From Synechocystis sp. PCC 6714 (GTDB lineage: Bacteria; Cyanobacteriota; Cyanobacteriia; Cyanobacteriales; Microcystaceae): a DNA stretch of 64,000 nt. The notes beneath the pieces are model-generated. The model was not told where the DNA came from, did no database searches, and saw nothing but the letters and a program-made list of their open reading frames with translations. Where the stretch lies: the NCBI RefSeq assembly GCF_000478825.2, contig NZ_CP007542.1, positions 62,001 to 126,000 of the forward strand, in the 5' to 3' direction. Position 1 is the first letter of the stretch. The number at the start of each line of letters is the position of its first letter. Positions 26,668 through 35,235 of this stretch are shown here, piece by piece. Position numbers and translations under genes: made by a program.

Positions 26668-27027
26668 TCAGGATTTTTTGATATTCTGCTCTTTTTTCTT
26701 CATCTCTTTCTTTATATAGTAACTGTTTTTTTTTCTGGTAATTCCCATTTCTTTAAATCTATATGACAGTGCGCTAGCAGTTACACCGAATTTCTTTGCT
26801 CTCTCTTTCATCGGCATATCTGGATTTTCCATCACATCTTTCTCCAGCTCTTTTATATCTATCTTCCGACGCCGGTTCTTTACCTTCGTTGGTTCCAGAT
26901 TTTCCCGGCTTAACCATCTATAAATTGTCTCTCTACCTACCTTAAATATTTTTGATGCCTTCGTTACACCATTCCCTTCTTCTAGAAAACTTATTACTCT
27001 TAGTCGTAAATCTAGATCGTATGCCAT
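26668..27027 (-). CDS. IS630 transposase DNA-binding half (orfA)
   Basis: A 119-residue frame beginning MAYDLDLRLRVISFLEEGNGVTKASKIFKVGRETIYRWL: a helix-turn-helix of the Tc1/IS630 type, with a second HTH (MKERAKKFGVTASALSYRFKEMG). A run of six A's (minus strand, 26697-26692) at the end of the frame allows a -1 slip into a frame that reads AEYQKILKELILIYG and continues into the catalytic half. That is the usual IS630 layout with a programmed frameshift. With the downstream nonsense codon the full product would be cut. Confidence 0.75.
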   Translation of the reverse strand: MAYDLDLRLRVISFLEEGNGVTKASKIFKVGRETIYRWLSRENLEPTKVKNRRRKIDIKELEKDVMENPDMPMKERAKKFGVTASALSYRFKEMGITRKKNSYYIKKEMKKKEQNIKKS

Positions 27028-27106
27028 GAGTTGCTTATTAGTTTAGTCATTATTCATAATATAGCATTATACATACCGTCCGCCCCACTCTTATTTCAGT
27101 TGGCTA

Positions 27107-27184
27107 TAATTTCGAAACTGCTTAAGTCTTTATTGACAAGCTTTTCAGTGAATTTGACTGCCTTAGTCTTACTAGAAATGAGTA
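27107..27184. repeat. MITE-like repeat, copy A (left end missing)
   Basis: This matches 61052-61142 over its right ~78 bases (ATAATTTCGA..ACTG..TTAAGTCTTTATTGACAAGC and on to TCTTACTAGAAATGA). The first ~14 bases of the repeat are absent, replaced by the right end of the IS630 element. Confidence 0.75.
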
Positions 27185-27317
27185 TATTTCAGACTTATTC
27201 TAACTGGCTATGTTCAATGAAACTGCTCTACGAAATATTCTTCAAGAAAAATTGTCAGCGATATGATAAAAAAGATTGGGACATTTTTCGGCAATACAAA
27301 TCATCGAAAATTTTTAT

Positions 27318-27707
27318 TTAGGACTTTGGCAGTTCTTCAGAAAAGCGGACAATATCATCATCCCCCAGATACTCGCCGTTTTGTACCTCAATCATCACCA
27401 AATCAATGACCCCTGGATTTTCCACTCGATGGGGCGTATTCATAGGCACATAGGTGGATTCCTTCTGATTTAGCAATTTTTCTTCACCGTTACAGGTAAC
27501 CTTGGCCGTACCAGATACTACCACCCAATGTTCACTGCGGTGGTAATGCATTTGGGTGCTCATATGTTGTCCAGGTTTGACCACAATGCGATTAATCCGA
27601 TAGCGGGGACCTTCTTCCAACATGGTAACCATGCCCCAGGGAGGAGTGCGGGTGGTTTCAGGATGGGGAGTGGGGCCTGGAGTAGGCACTTCGGGGGAGT
27701 CATTCAT
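27318..27707 (-). CDS. Cupin protein of the mannose-6-phosphate isomerase type II tail kind
   Basis: A 129-residue single-domain cupin. Conserved elements are PWGMVTMLEEGPRYRINRIVVKPGQ, then QMHYHRSEHWVVVSGTAKV (metal-binding His-x-His and Glu/His) and ESTYVPMNTPHRVENPG. This is the C-terminal cupin of bifunctional mannose-1-phosphate guanylyltransferase / phosphomannose isomerase, here as a free-standing protein, as in other cyanobacteria. Its action in nucleotide-sugar metabolism is inferred. I use ATG at 27707 (MNDSPEV); a TTG further upstream would only add a hydrophobic tail. It sits beside the MITE and IS and is unaffected. Confidence 0.8.
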   Translation of the reverse strand: MNDSPEVPTPGPTPHPETTRTPPWGMVTMLEEGPRYRINRIVVKPGQHMSTQMHYHRSEHWVVVSGTAKVTCNGEEKLLNQKESTYVPMNTPHRVENPGVIDLVMIEVQNGEYLGDDDIVRFSEELPKS

Positions 27708-27796
27708 GGTGGGAATACTAAGCCAAACGGTGAAAAATACCAAGGACTTGCCCCAATTTTAAACTGCTGGGGAATTTGTCGAGAATTAAGGGACAA

Positions 27797-27830
27797 GAAA
27801 AAAGCCCCGATCGCCAAGGTCAGAGCTTTT
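27797..27830 (-). terminator. Rho-independent terminator downstream of sepF
   Basis: On the minus strand AAAAGCTC pairs with GGGCTTTT (one G-U) and is followed by a T run. It lies about 70 bases after the sepF stop codon. Confidence 0.6.
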
Positions 27831-27900
27831 AAATATTCAAATATCTGGCATGGCTGTTGAAACAACAATTGGCAACAGTGCAAAAATATTTGCCCAGTAA

Positions 27901-28461
27901 TTATTGGGCCAAACGGCTAGACTCATAACCCCAGCTGGGAAAAGAATCGTTGGAATTAACGGGGGGAGCGTCATTGGTTTCCTGACTGCGGCCGGCCAAA
28001 GAACTGACCTTTACACAGTTGGGCGTAAATAGGAAAATACTCTCACCAATGCGCTCTTGGTGGCCATCCATGGCAAAAGTACCACCGGCCACAAAATCCA
28101 CTGCCCGTTGGGCTTCATCGGGGTCCATCACATTTAGGTTTAAAACCACCGACTTCCGTTCCCGTAGGGTTTGAATGACCTGGGGCATTTCATCGAAGGA
28201 ATGGGGTTCCACCACAACGACCTCTGCCACACTGTTGTTGATGCCGGGCATACCAATCACGTTATTTCTTACTCCTGTACCAATAGGGGTGTCATTATTT
28301 AAGCTTAGAGGCTCGCGGCTAATGCGAGGGTGGGGGGCAACTTCTTCGGTCGGCGGCGGAGAGGCCACCGATTGGGGTAACTCCATTTCTTCGTCATAAT
28401 CTTCTTCGTACTCATCATGTTCACTGATGCCGACGAAGTCTTTTAACTTAGTCAAAATCAT
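27901..28461 (-). CDS. sepF: Cell division protein SepF
   Basis: A 186-residue SepF/Cdv2-type protein that bundles FtsZ at the septum. An N-terminal amphipathic helix ([12 protein letters not shown]), an acidic linker, then the core: [53 protein letters not shown] and [15 protein letters not shown]. The length and order match 6803 SepF (Slr2073) in memory. ATG at 28461. A terminator follows (27797-27830). It lies downstream of ilvA on the same strand, as in 6803. Confidence 0.93.
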   Translation of the reverse strand: MILTKLKDFVGISEHDEYEEDYDEEMELPQSVASPPPTEEVAPHPRISREPLSLNNDTPIGTGVRNNVIGMPGINNSVAEVVVVEPHSFDEMPQVIQTLRERKSVVLNLNVMDPDEAQRAVDFVAGGTFAMDGHQERIGESIFLFTPNCVKVSSLAGRSQETNDAPPVNSNDSFPSWGYESSRLAQ

Positions 28462-28873
28462 AGTTTACCGTCCGTATTTCCTGGGTAAAATGAAAGGGGT
28501 TAATGGGATGAACTATCGTTGCAGGCAAGACCAGGGCGAACATTGACCAGGGCTAGAGCAAACGGCATCACTCGCAAATATTCTTGCTAGATTGGCAAGT
28601 TCATCGGTTCAGGGAGGAAAGGAGCGGCAACTCAGTGGCGAGGAGCTACTAAGGTCAGGCCCTTTCTTTTTCAGTCAAAATGACCGAGTTTAAGTTTTCC
28701 TACCCCTGTCGTGACAATTTACCAAAATGTTCCTAACTTTTGTAGGCTTTCGCCGATATTTTACCGATAATTTCTCGCTGTTTCCCAGGCACAGGCCAGA
28801 GCCGTAACCGGAGACAGAAATTAAGGCAACTAGCAAATATACCTCCCATTACTAGCACGAATGGGGCAAAAAA
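28462..28873. other. Intergenic region between ilvA and sepF
   Basis: About 410 bases on the leader side of sepF with no convincing coding frame. It probably contains the sepF promoter and untranslated leader. No strong hairpin or T run was noted. Confidence 0.4.
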
Positions 28874-30400
28874 TTAGCGGAGAAAGAGACGATAAACGGG
28901 ATTCTCACTTTCGTCCCAATAACGGTAGCCCAAATTAGCCAAAAATTGTTGCCATTGTGCCGTTTCTACTAAGGGAACTTGCATACCTACAATGATTCTG
29001 CCATAGTCGGCCCCGTGGTTACGGTAATGGAACAGACTAATATTCCAAGCGGGATCCATACAGCCTAAAAATTTCATTAATGCCCCTGGCCGTTCAGGAA
29101 ATTCAAATCGGTAGAGCAATTCCCGCTGATTTTCCAATTGGGTTATCTGGGGAGGGCGCCCCCCCACCATATGGCGCAAATGAAGCTTAGTCAGTTCATC
29201 GTCGGTTAGATCTAAAGTTTTAAAACCTTGGTGGGTAAAGTTGACGGCTAGCTGGGATGCATCACTACGATTTTGGATCTGAATGCCAACAAAAATATGG
29301 GCATTAGGCCCTTCGGCAATGCGGTAGCTAAATTCAGTGATGTTATGTTTTCCTAACGCCTCACAAAAATTCTTCAAACTTCCCCGTTCTTCGGGGATAG
29401 TCACTGCGAAAATGGCTTCCCGCTGTTCTCCATACTCGGCCCGCTCCGCCACAAACCGCAACCGGTCAAAGTTCATATTGGCCCCACAGGCGATCGCCAC
29501 TAGGGTTTTATTCTGGCAACCTTCCCTCTGCACATACTGTTTTAGCCCTGCAATGGCTAACGCCCCGGCCGGTTCCAAAATGGAGCGGGTGTCTTCAAAA
29601 CAATCCTTAATGGCTGCACAGGTATCGTCGGTGTCCACCAGTAAAATTTCATCCACATACTGCTGACAGAGGGGAAAAGTTAAATCCCCCACTTCCCGCA
29701 CCGCCACGCCATCGGCAAAGAGTCCCACTTGATCGAGCTTAATCCGCTTTCCCGCGGCCAAAGACTGACGCATGGCATCGGCATCCTTCGGTTCCACACC
29801 GATGATCTTAATTTCTGGGTAGAGCCGTTTCACATAGGCCGCTACCCCGGCAATTAGTCCGCCACCACCGATCGCCACAAAAATAGCATCAATGGGCTGT
29901 TGATACTGACGTAAAATCTCCATGCCAATGGTACCTTGCCCCGCAATTACATCGGGATCATTGAAAGGATGGATAAACGTTAGTCCTTTTTCTTGCTCCA
30001 ATTGCCGTGCATGGCCGTAGGCATCGTCATAGGTTTCCCCATAGAGCACCACCACGCCCCCCCGAGCTTTGACTGCTTCCACCTTCACCTGGGGGGTAGT
30101 TTCCGGCATGACAATAATCGCTCTGGTGCCCAATTTAGAAGCCCCTAGGGCCACCCCCTGGGCATGGTTTCCCGCCGAAGCGGCAATTACGCCCCGCTGC
30201 AGCAACTCTGGTGACAACTGGGCCATTTTGTTATAGGCCCCCCGCAACTTAAACGAGAATACCGGCTGTAGGTCCTCCCGCTTAAAGTAAACCCGATTGC
30301 CCAGACGCTTCGATAAATTGGCAGCCAAATCCAACGGAGTTTCGATCGCCACATCGTAAACCCTGGCCTTAAGAATTCTTTCGAGGTAGTCGCTGGTCAT
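28874..30400 (-). CDS. ilvA: Threonine ammonia-lyase (biosynthetic)
   Basis: Deaminates threonine to 2-oxobutyrate for isoleucine synthesis. The 508-residue protein has the pyridoxal-phosphate lysine (about K51) in FSFKLRGAYNKM, ASAGNHAQGVALGA, and a glycine loop VAIGGGGLIAGVAA. After the catalytic domain (about 320 residues) come two ACT-like regulatory domains (RGSLKNFCEALGKHNITEF, RPGALMKFLGCMDPAWNISLFHYRNHG) that mediate isoleucine feedback. I use ATG at 30400. The length of the regulatory region fits the E. coli-type two-domain enzyme. Confidence 0.95.
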   Translation of the reverse strand: MTSDYLERILKARVYDVAIETPLDLAANLSKRLGNRVYFKREDLQPVFSFKLRGAYNKMAQLSPELLQRGVIAASAGNHAQGVALGASKLGTRAIIVMPETTPQVKVEAVKARGGVVVLYGETYDDAYGHARQLEQEKGLTFIHPFNDPDVIAGQGTIGMEILRQYQQPIDAIFVAIGGGGLIAGVAAYVKRLYPEIKIIGVEPKDADAMRQSLAAGKRIKLDQVGLFADGVAVREVGDLTFPLCQQYVDEILLVDTDDTCAAIKDCFEDTRSILEPAGALAIAGLKQYVQREGCQNKTLVAIACGANMNFDRLRFVAERAEYGEQREAIFAVTIPEERGSLKNFCEALGKHNITEFSYRIAEGPNAHIFVGIQIQNRSDASQLAVNFTHQGFKTLDLTDDELTKLHLRHMVGGRPPQITQLENQRELLYRFEFPERPGALMKFLGCMDPAWNISLFHYRNHGADYGRIIVGMQVPLVETAQWQQFLANLGYRYWDESENPVYRLFLR

Positions 30401-30489
30401 GGAAAACGCAAGCAAAAACGGTAGCGGTTAAAATCAACCTTTCCAGTTTCCCACTGTTTGGCAGAGCCTTGTACCAGCTAGGCCAATGG

Positions 30490-30993
30490 TCAATTCAATT
30501 GTCGTTTTAAATCCGCCAACGCAGCCCAGCGGTGATCAAAGCCATTGTCGGCTCCATTGTTAGGCACTTCCGGGGCCTGGCAGTCTTTGCCGCACAAATT
30601 TTTCAGGGGCAAAGCCAAGTTAAATTGCTCATACAACCAAGTTTCCAGATCAAAGTGGCCATCGGGGGGCAACACTTCTGACAAGTCATCCCAACTTAAT
30701 TCCCTTTCCGAAGCTAGGGCCGGATTTTCCCCCTGGCGGTCCAACCAAAGTATTTCCTGGGTGTCCAACTCCAGCTTTTGGTTATAGCCCTGGGCGCAAC
30801 GGTCACAATGGAGGGTCACAATGGTTTCCGCTTGGGCCGTTACTTCCAAAAAAGTTCCCCCATGGCGCACCGTCACCGCTCCCCGCACCGGCGTTAAAGT
30901 GGCCAAGTCGGCGATCGCCTGGTCAACTTGAAAAACCTGGGTAGAGCGGGGTTGTTTAAGGAGATGGGGGAGATAAATGGGCTGTAGAACCAT
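30490..30993 (-). CDS. DUF177/YceD family protein
   Basis: A 167-residue protein of the YceD (DUF177) family, linked in plants and bacteria to 23S rRNA accumulation. Features: GAVTVRHGGTFLEVTAQAETIV, CDRCAQGYNQKLELDTQEILWL, with a CxxC and later CGKDCQ that may hold zinc, and an acidic central strand region. ATG at 30993 (MVLQPIYLP). Between ilvA and the DUF3007 gene on the same strand, with a 58-base gap upstream. Usually near rpmF in other bacteria, not here. Confidence 0.8.
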   Translation of the reverse strand: MVLQPIYLPHLLKQPRSTQVFQVDQAIADLATLTPVRGAVTVRHGGTFLEVTAQAETIVTLHCDRCAQGYNQKLELDTQEILWLDRQGENPALASERELSWDDLSEVLPPDGHFDLETWLYEQFNLALPLKNLCGKDCQAPEVPNNGADNGFDHRWAALADLKRQLN

Positions 30994-31051
30994 GGCAAAA
31001 ATCGGCAAATATTATTTGGATCAACAACAAAATCCCGCACAGACAAAGATT

Positions 31052-31372
31052 CTAGGAATTAAGAGCATCCTTTTGCTTTTCTTCTGACACTTCCGCTTGG
31101 AGTTTTTCCCGTTCTTCTGGGGTCATATTTGCCCAGCGCAGTTCAATCATTTTATCTTCGTACTCCTTGATCTGTTGGTGATAGGTCATGTCATGGGTAA
31201 ACACCCTGGTGACATAGGACAGCAACCAAATCAACAATCCTCCCACCAGCACCGCCTGGGTCCAAATACCCGCCTGTTGACCTTCAATGCCAAAGGCTTG
31301 CAAGCCAACATAGACCAATCCCCCCAAAAGGAAAAAACCTAGGGCAATGCCCAAAGCATCAATGCGTCGCAT
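31052..31372 (-). CDS. DUF3007 membrane protein
   Basis: A 106-residue protein with two hydrophobic helices (about residues 6-26 and 38-56: LGIALGFFLLGGLVYVGLQ and GIWTQAVLVGGLLIWLLSY). A conserved charged tail follows: VFTHDMTYHQQIKEYEDKMIELRW, NMTPEEREKLQ. This is the cyanobacterial/plastid DUF3007 family, thylakoid-associated in plants by location. Function is not firmly established. It lies directly downstream of ndhL (105 bases), and in many cyanobacteria the two are neighbours, so a link to the NDH-1 complex is reasonable. Confidence 0.85.
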   Translation of the reverse strand: MRRIDALGIALGFFLLGGLVYVGLQAFGIEGQQAGIWTQAVLVGGLLIWLLSYVTRVFTHDMTYHQQIKEYEDKMIELRWANMTPEEREKLQAEVSEEKQKDALNS

Positions 31373-31477
31373 AGTGGAAATCTCCCTAGGTTAGCTAGTG
31401 GTGAAGGAGGGGAAAGTCGGAACTGTTAGTTATTGCTGGCCTAGAACAGACCCAAAACTTGGAGGGGAAATTGAGTC

Positions 31478-31720
31478 TTAAGCCGCTTGACGACGGGGCC
31501 GCAGATTCAACACTGGACTGAGGAGCAATAGCCCAGGGAAAAATAGGAAAACGAAAAAGTACATGATTAGTCGCTCCACAGAGCTAGCCACATACCAGCG
31601 CTTTTGTAAGTACAAATAAAGTAGGGCGGGAAAAACCAATAGATAAGCTAGGCTCAGGCCTAGGTAAATCATCGCCAACAAACCGGTTTCAGAAAGTAGC
31701 AAACCCAATAAGTCTTCCAT
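31478..31720 (-). CDS. ndhL: NAD(P)H-quinone oxidoreductase subunit L
   Basis: An 80-residue thylakoid NDH-1 subunit, also called IctA because its loss impairs inorganic carbon transport. Two transmembrane helices (about residues 12-37 and 49-68) with [22 protein letters not shown] between and at the start of the second, and a basic end (LRPRRQAA). NDH-1 drives cyclic electron flow and CO2 uptake. ATG at 31720, no strong ribosome site. Downstream neighbour is the DUF3007 gene. Confidence 0.93.
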   Translation of the reverse strand: MEDLLGLLLSETGLLAMIYLGLSLAYLLVFPALLYLYLQKRWYVASSVERLIMYFFVFLFFPGLLLLSPVLNLRPRRQAA

Positions 31721-31805
31721 AATCCTGGCGGGGGTTAAGGTTATAGGGCAATGGCCCAGTAAAACTTTAACTTAATTTCGCAAAATCAGGGTGTTCACCA
31801 AGTTC

Positions 31806-32354
31806 CTAACGCCTTCGTTGCCGATTATCCCATTGTTTTTTGAGGTCATACCAAAATCTTTTCAGCCTTAAATCGAGGGAAAAACCCCGCCGACTAGTCA
31901 GCACCACCGTCCCGGCAATGCGGTCATGGAAAGCTTGTCCCAAACTATCTTCGGCGATCGCCCAAATTAAATCTCCAAACAGGGGCGCCACCAGGAGCAA
32001 AAAGCTAACCCCATTGGTGAAGTTAATATCCAAACCCACCATGGCTAGGTAAGAAGCAGTGCCCAAAATTCCTTCCCGTTGGCTCAATTCCAAAATGCCC
32101 GGCAAACGCTTCATTTTCAGATGCACGACCCTGATGTCGAAGGCCCAGCCGCCCAAACTTTGCCCTTGGTTGGCAGATACAAGGACTACCCGGAGGGCAA
32201 ACCAACCGATGATAAAAATTAGTAACCGCACCCAACCGGCGGCCAAACTACTAAATAACCAAATGACTACAAAGTCCAACAAGTAGCCATAGCCCCGCCG
32301 CTCCAATGGGGCCAAAGGTAAGCGGCGATCACGGGGTTGGTCGTCGTCGTACAT
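31806..32354 (-). CDS. RDD-family membrane protein
   Basis: A 182-residue protein with three or so hydrophobic segments, the first beginning GYLLDFVVIWLFSSLAAGWVRLLIFIIGWF. The RDD signature is partly visible: R-x-x-Y/D near the start (LERRGYGYLLDFVV), NQGQSLGGWAFDIRVV and DSLGQAFHDRIAGTVVL. RDD proteins are integral membrane proteins with a role in ion transport in some bacteria; here the role is unknown. ATG at 32354. It is the most upstream gene of this minus-strand group (RDD, ndhL, DUF3007, YceD, ilvA). Confidence 0.8.
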   Translation of the reverse strand: MYDDDQPRDRRLPLAPLERRGYGYLLDFVVIWLFSSLAAGWVRLLIFIIGWFALRVVLVSANQGQSLGGWAFDIRVVHLKMKRLPGILELSQREGILGTASYLAMVGLDINFTNGVSFLLLVAPLFGDLIWAIAEDSLGQAFHDRIAGTVVLTSRRGFSLDLRLKRFWYDLKKQWDNRQRRR

Positions 32355-32868
32355 AAATCAAGCTTTGCTGATGGGGCAAGGGGCAGTTTCATACCGGGGT
32401 CAAAACTATCAAAACCGGTACAATTGGGGACTGAGCCGTTGCAGTCCATTTTGGCATTTTGTTGAGCAAGCACCCACCCCAGCAATAATTTGGCTCTCCG
32501 GCGGGGGAAGCTCCCTGCCCCTAGTCAATGATTAGACAAGCTTATCGTCAAACCTGGGGAAGATTAATTCTTTCCATCTTTGCTTCCCTAGTCCTTAAAA
32601 GTCCCTTAACCACTAGGATTCTAGCTTTTGGTCATCGGTGCAATCCCCGGGTTAACGGGCAAAAATACTCTAGGGAAAAACATAAGTAGAGATTATCTAA
32701 TTAAGGCCTAGCCATTTCATTGCTAATGCTTCCTTGTCAATTCAAGATTTTCCCGTAGTATCAGAACAGTTAAGTTTTCTGAAGTGGCTCGATCTGGATT
32801 TATAGTTGTCCCGATGGAGACTTCATGAGGCAATATCTCTACTGTTTTTTTGAGAAGAGGAAACATTT
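32355..32868. promoter_or_regulatory. Divergent region between RDD gene and petF
   Basis: About 510 bases. The petF gene is highly expressed and light-responsive in cyanobacteria, so a strong promoter is expected here, and the GAGGAAAC before the ATG is the ribosome site. I do not see a -10/-35 pair clear enough to place. Confidence 0.45.
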
Positions 32869-33162
32869 ATGGCATCCTATACCGTTAAACTGATCACCCC
32901 CGATGGGGAAAATTCCATCGAATGCTCTGACGATACCTATATCCTCGACGCTGCGGAAGAAGCTGGCCTAGACCTGCCCTATTCTTGCCGTGCTGGGGCT
33001 TGCTCCACCTGTGCTGGTAAGATCACCGCCGGTAGTGTTGACCAATCTGATCAGTCTTTCTTGGATGACGACCAAATTGAAGCTGGTTATGTTCTGACCT
33101 GTGTGGCCTATCCCACTTCTGATTGCACCATTGAAACCCATAAAGAAGAAGACCTCTACTAA
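32869..33162 (+). CDS. petF: [2Fe-2S] ferredoxin I
   Basis: The main photosynthetic electron acceptor of photosystem I, passing electrons to FNR, thioredoxin reductase and others. The 97-residue sequence has the plant-type cluster motif CRAGACSTC with a final Cys in [12 protein letters not shown], and the C-terminal EEDLY. It differs from 6803 Fed1 at about one residue in memory (GENSIE instead of GESSIE). ATG at 32869 with GAGG eight bases upstream. Followed by a G-U-containing hairpin terminator. No neighbours in operon. Confidence 0.97.
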   Translation: MASYTVKLITPDGENSIECSDDTYILDAAEEAGLDLPYSCRAGACSTCAGKITAGSVDQSDQSFLDDDQIEAGYVLTCVAYPTSDCTIETHKEEDLY

Positions 33163-33218
33163 GGTTTAGTACGCTGGCCATGGGCTAGTGAATTTGATAG
33201 TTTCATAATTGTCCAAGG

Positions 33219-33243
33219 CGGGGTTTAGGCCCTGCTTTTTTTT
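33219..33243 (+). terminator. Rho-independent terminator of petF
   Basis: GCGGGG and CCCTGC form a stem with one G-U pair, followed by a run of eight T's (33236-33243). It lies about 60 bases after the petF stop. Confidence 0.7.
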
Positions 33244-33247
33244 GCCT

Positions 33248-33337
33248 TAGTTGATCTATTGAAAGTAAGACACTGACCAGAGCTAAAAGCCTCTTTGGTA
33301 AAGACTTTAGTCGTCTTAATCTTAATTTGATTGACTA
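33248..33337. repeat. MITE-like repeat, copy B
   Basis: Nearly identical to copy C at 51252-51342 (TTGAAAGTAAGACACTGACC, then GCTAAAAGC, TCTTTGG, AAAGACTTTAGTCGTCT, AATCTTA and TTGACTA). The right end supplies the last codons and stop of the convergent lpxB gene. An internal TCTTTGGTAAAGA hairpin can form. Confidence 0.8.
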
Positions 33338-34503
33338 GCCTCGGTGGCGAATTCCAATACAGCCCGGGCGGCCCGTTCACAAACCCCCGGCGCTCCTAAG
33401 GCTTCCCTCAATTCTCGATAATCCTGGGCAATTTTTGTCCGGCGATCGCCGTTTAGGAGTAATTCCAATCCAGCTTGGGCAATGTTACTGGGGATGGCCT
33501 GTTCCTGGAGTAGTTCTGGCATAATGCCCCGATTGAGCACAATATTAGTGGGGGAAACAAACGGTAAATCAAACTTAAAAATTCGCCGGGCGATCGCCAT
33601 GGTCAAAGGACTAACCCGATAAAGAATGACCTGGGGCACATTTAATAAAGCAATTTCTAGGTTCACCGTTCCCGACTTCGTAATAGCCAAATCAGCGGCG
33701 GCGATCGCCGTTAGGGTTTCTTTCCCCATTAAGAGTTCAACATTGAGATTAAATTCCCCTAGGGTCTGTTCAATTTGTCCCCGGTAATCCTGCAGGGAAA
33801 CGGGCAAAAGAAATTTGGCGTTCGGCAGTTTACTCTGCAATTGCTGGGCGGCCCCACAAATGGCTGGCAACAGGTAACGCAATTCCTGAATGCGGGAAGC
33901 GGGTAGGAGGGTAATCACCGTTTGAGCTTGGTCTATGCCCAACCGTTGGCGGGCCTCCTGTCGGCTGGGAGCTTCCTTGGCAATGCGGTCTAGTAGGGGA
34001 TGTCCCACCCAGGTCACATCTAAACCCTGCTTTTGGAAAAATTCCGCTTCCCCTGGAAAAATAGCCAACAGGCGATCGGTTACTGCCATGATCTGGGCCG
34101 TTTCCCTTTTAGTGGGGGACCACACCCAGGCCTGGGGGGCAATATAGTACAAAATTGGCAGATTAGGATAGGTTTTCCGCAAGTAATTAGCAATGGTTAA
34201 ATTAGGTCCCATGTAATCAATCAAAACCAACAAATCAATGGGATTAGTTTTTAAATAATGTTTAACCTTTTGTTGGATACGCCAAGTGGGGATAATAAAC
34301 CGGAGGGACTCCGTTAAACCGACCGAACCGATCGCCGCCGTATTAGCCAGTAAGGTCAAACCTGCGGCCGCCATTTTTTCTCCCCCCAAACCCACCAGTT
34401 CTAGCTCCAAATTTTTCTCTTCGGCCTGCTGTTTTAATGCTTCAACCAACAGAGAACCCTGGAGATCCCCGGACACCTCTCCCGTACTAATAAAAATTCT
34501 CAT
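33322..34503 (-). CDS. lpxB: Lipid-A-disaccharide synthase
   Basis: Joins UDP-2,3-diacylglucosamine and lipid X to make the lipid A disaccharide for outer membrane lipopolysaccharide. The 393-residue GT19 protein begins RIFISTGEVSGDLQGSLLVEAL; IDYMGPNLTIANYL, LPILYYIAPQAWVW and VGHPLLDRI follow, then LLPASRIQELRYLLPAI and KSGTVNLEIALLNVPQVILYR near the C-terminus. ATG at 34503. The 3' end lies inside a MITE-like repeat: the last four or five residues (SQSN region) and TAA come from the repeat. Directly downstream of the DUF4330 gene (14-base gap). Confidence 0.95.
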   Translation of the reverse strand: MRIFISTGEVSGDLQGSLLVEALKQQAEEKNLELELVGLGGEKMAAAGLTLLANTAAIGSVGLTESLRFIIPTWRIQQKVKHYLKTNPIDLLVLIDYMGPNLTIANYLRKTYPNLPILYYIAPQAWVWSPTKRETAQIMAVTDRLLAIFPGEAEFFQKQGLDVTWVGHPLLDRIAKEAPSRQEARQRLGIDQAQTVITLLPASRIQELRYLLPAICGAAQQLQSKLPNAKFLLPVSLQDYRGQIEQTLGEFNLNVELLMGKETLTAIAAADLAITKSGTVNLEIALLNVPQVILYRVSPLTMAIARRIFKFDLPFVSPTNIVLNRGIMPELLQEQAIPSNIAQAGLELLLNGDRRTKIAQDYRELREALGAPGVCERAARAVLEFATEASQSN

Positions 34504-34517
34504 AGGAATGACGGGTG

Positions 34518-35045
34518 CTAATTGGGTTGTTTGATGCCCACCACACTGGCATTAAAGTTATAGTTTTTACCTTCCAATTCCAAAACCGTGCCAATTTTCA
34601 CCTTTTGTCCCCCTAACACCATACCGGTGGAGGTTAGATCCCCCCTACCTTTGAGGGTCAGGAGCATATCCCGGCTGTAGTTTGACTCCGGCCGAGGATC
34701 TGGCAATGATTTGACGGAACCATCGGGCTGGGGCACCGCCAAATTGCGAGGGAGTTCCTGCACATTAACCACTTCCACCTGGCCAGCCGGTTGATTACGG
34801 ATGATGATGTTGGTTTTCTCTGCTTTAAATTCATCTAGCACCACTTGGGGATCGAGTACGTTTAAGCCCCGGACAATGGCAGTTAGCTCAATGGAGGCGG
34901 CATTGGCTTGGGCCAGAATGCTTTTCCCCGAACTACCCGGCAAAATGAAAATCCCCACGGCCACCATGAGAATGATCAAGGCGGCCCCCAGATCCAACAG
35001 GCTGACTATGCCGAAAATTCTGCCACGGGAATCAATGAGCTTCAT
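34518..35045 (-). CDS. DUF4330 family protein
   Basis: A 175-residue protein with one hydrophobic helix after the conserved start MKLIDSRGRIFGIVSLLDLGAALIIL (about residues 13-34), and a mainly beta extracytoplasmic domain (QPAGQVEVVNVQELPRNLAVPQPDGS, NYSRDMLLTLKGRGD). This is DUF4330, conserved beside lpxB in cyanobacteria. Function unknown; a role in the envelope is inferred from the anchor and neighbour. ATG at 35045. Co-directional with lpxB, 14 bases apart, so one operon. Confidence 0.8.
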   Translation of the reverse strand: MKLIDSRGRIFGIVSLLDLGAALIILMVAVGIFILPGSSGKSILAQANAASIELTAIVRGLNVLDPQVVLDEFKAEKTNIIIRNQPAGQVEVVNVQELPRNLAVPQPDGSVKSLPDPRPESNYSRDMLLTLKGRGDLTSTGMVLGGQKVKIGTVLELEGKNYNFNASVVGIKQPN

Positions 35046-35235
35046 GGGAAAATTACTAACTCTGGACTGGGACGGAAATCAATTGGAAAAAATCCCCGCA
35101 ATTCTAACATGGAGCAAGGGAGCAAAATTTGCGGGAGTCTCTGAAAAAATCCGCTAGGGGAGGGAGCTACTCTGGGCCGTAAACCGTTACCATCGATAGA
35201 ACAAAACTTAACACAGCAGTAAAAATTTTTAACAT

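Larger units (their letters stand above)
26050..27104 (-). mobile_element. IS630-family element with 104-bp inverted ends, decayed
   Basis: A 1055-bp element flanked by TA dinucleotides (26048-26049 and 27105-27106), the duplication expected for IS630. The left 104 bases (26050-26153) and the reverse complement of the right 104 (27001-27104) differ at a single position. The repeat even includes the first codons of the transposase, so the left end carries an inverted copy of its start. The transposase is split into two minus-strand frames, one also with a nonsense codon. Such long ends are unusual for the family and look like a rearranged copy. Confidence 0.85.

Noticed and set aside
27031-27321. 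Plus-strand open frame starting in the IS right end
   Set aside because: It is the complement of the IS terminal repeat and the MITE-like element; the same first residues appear at the left end in reverse, as expected of an inverted repeat.
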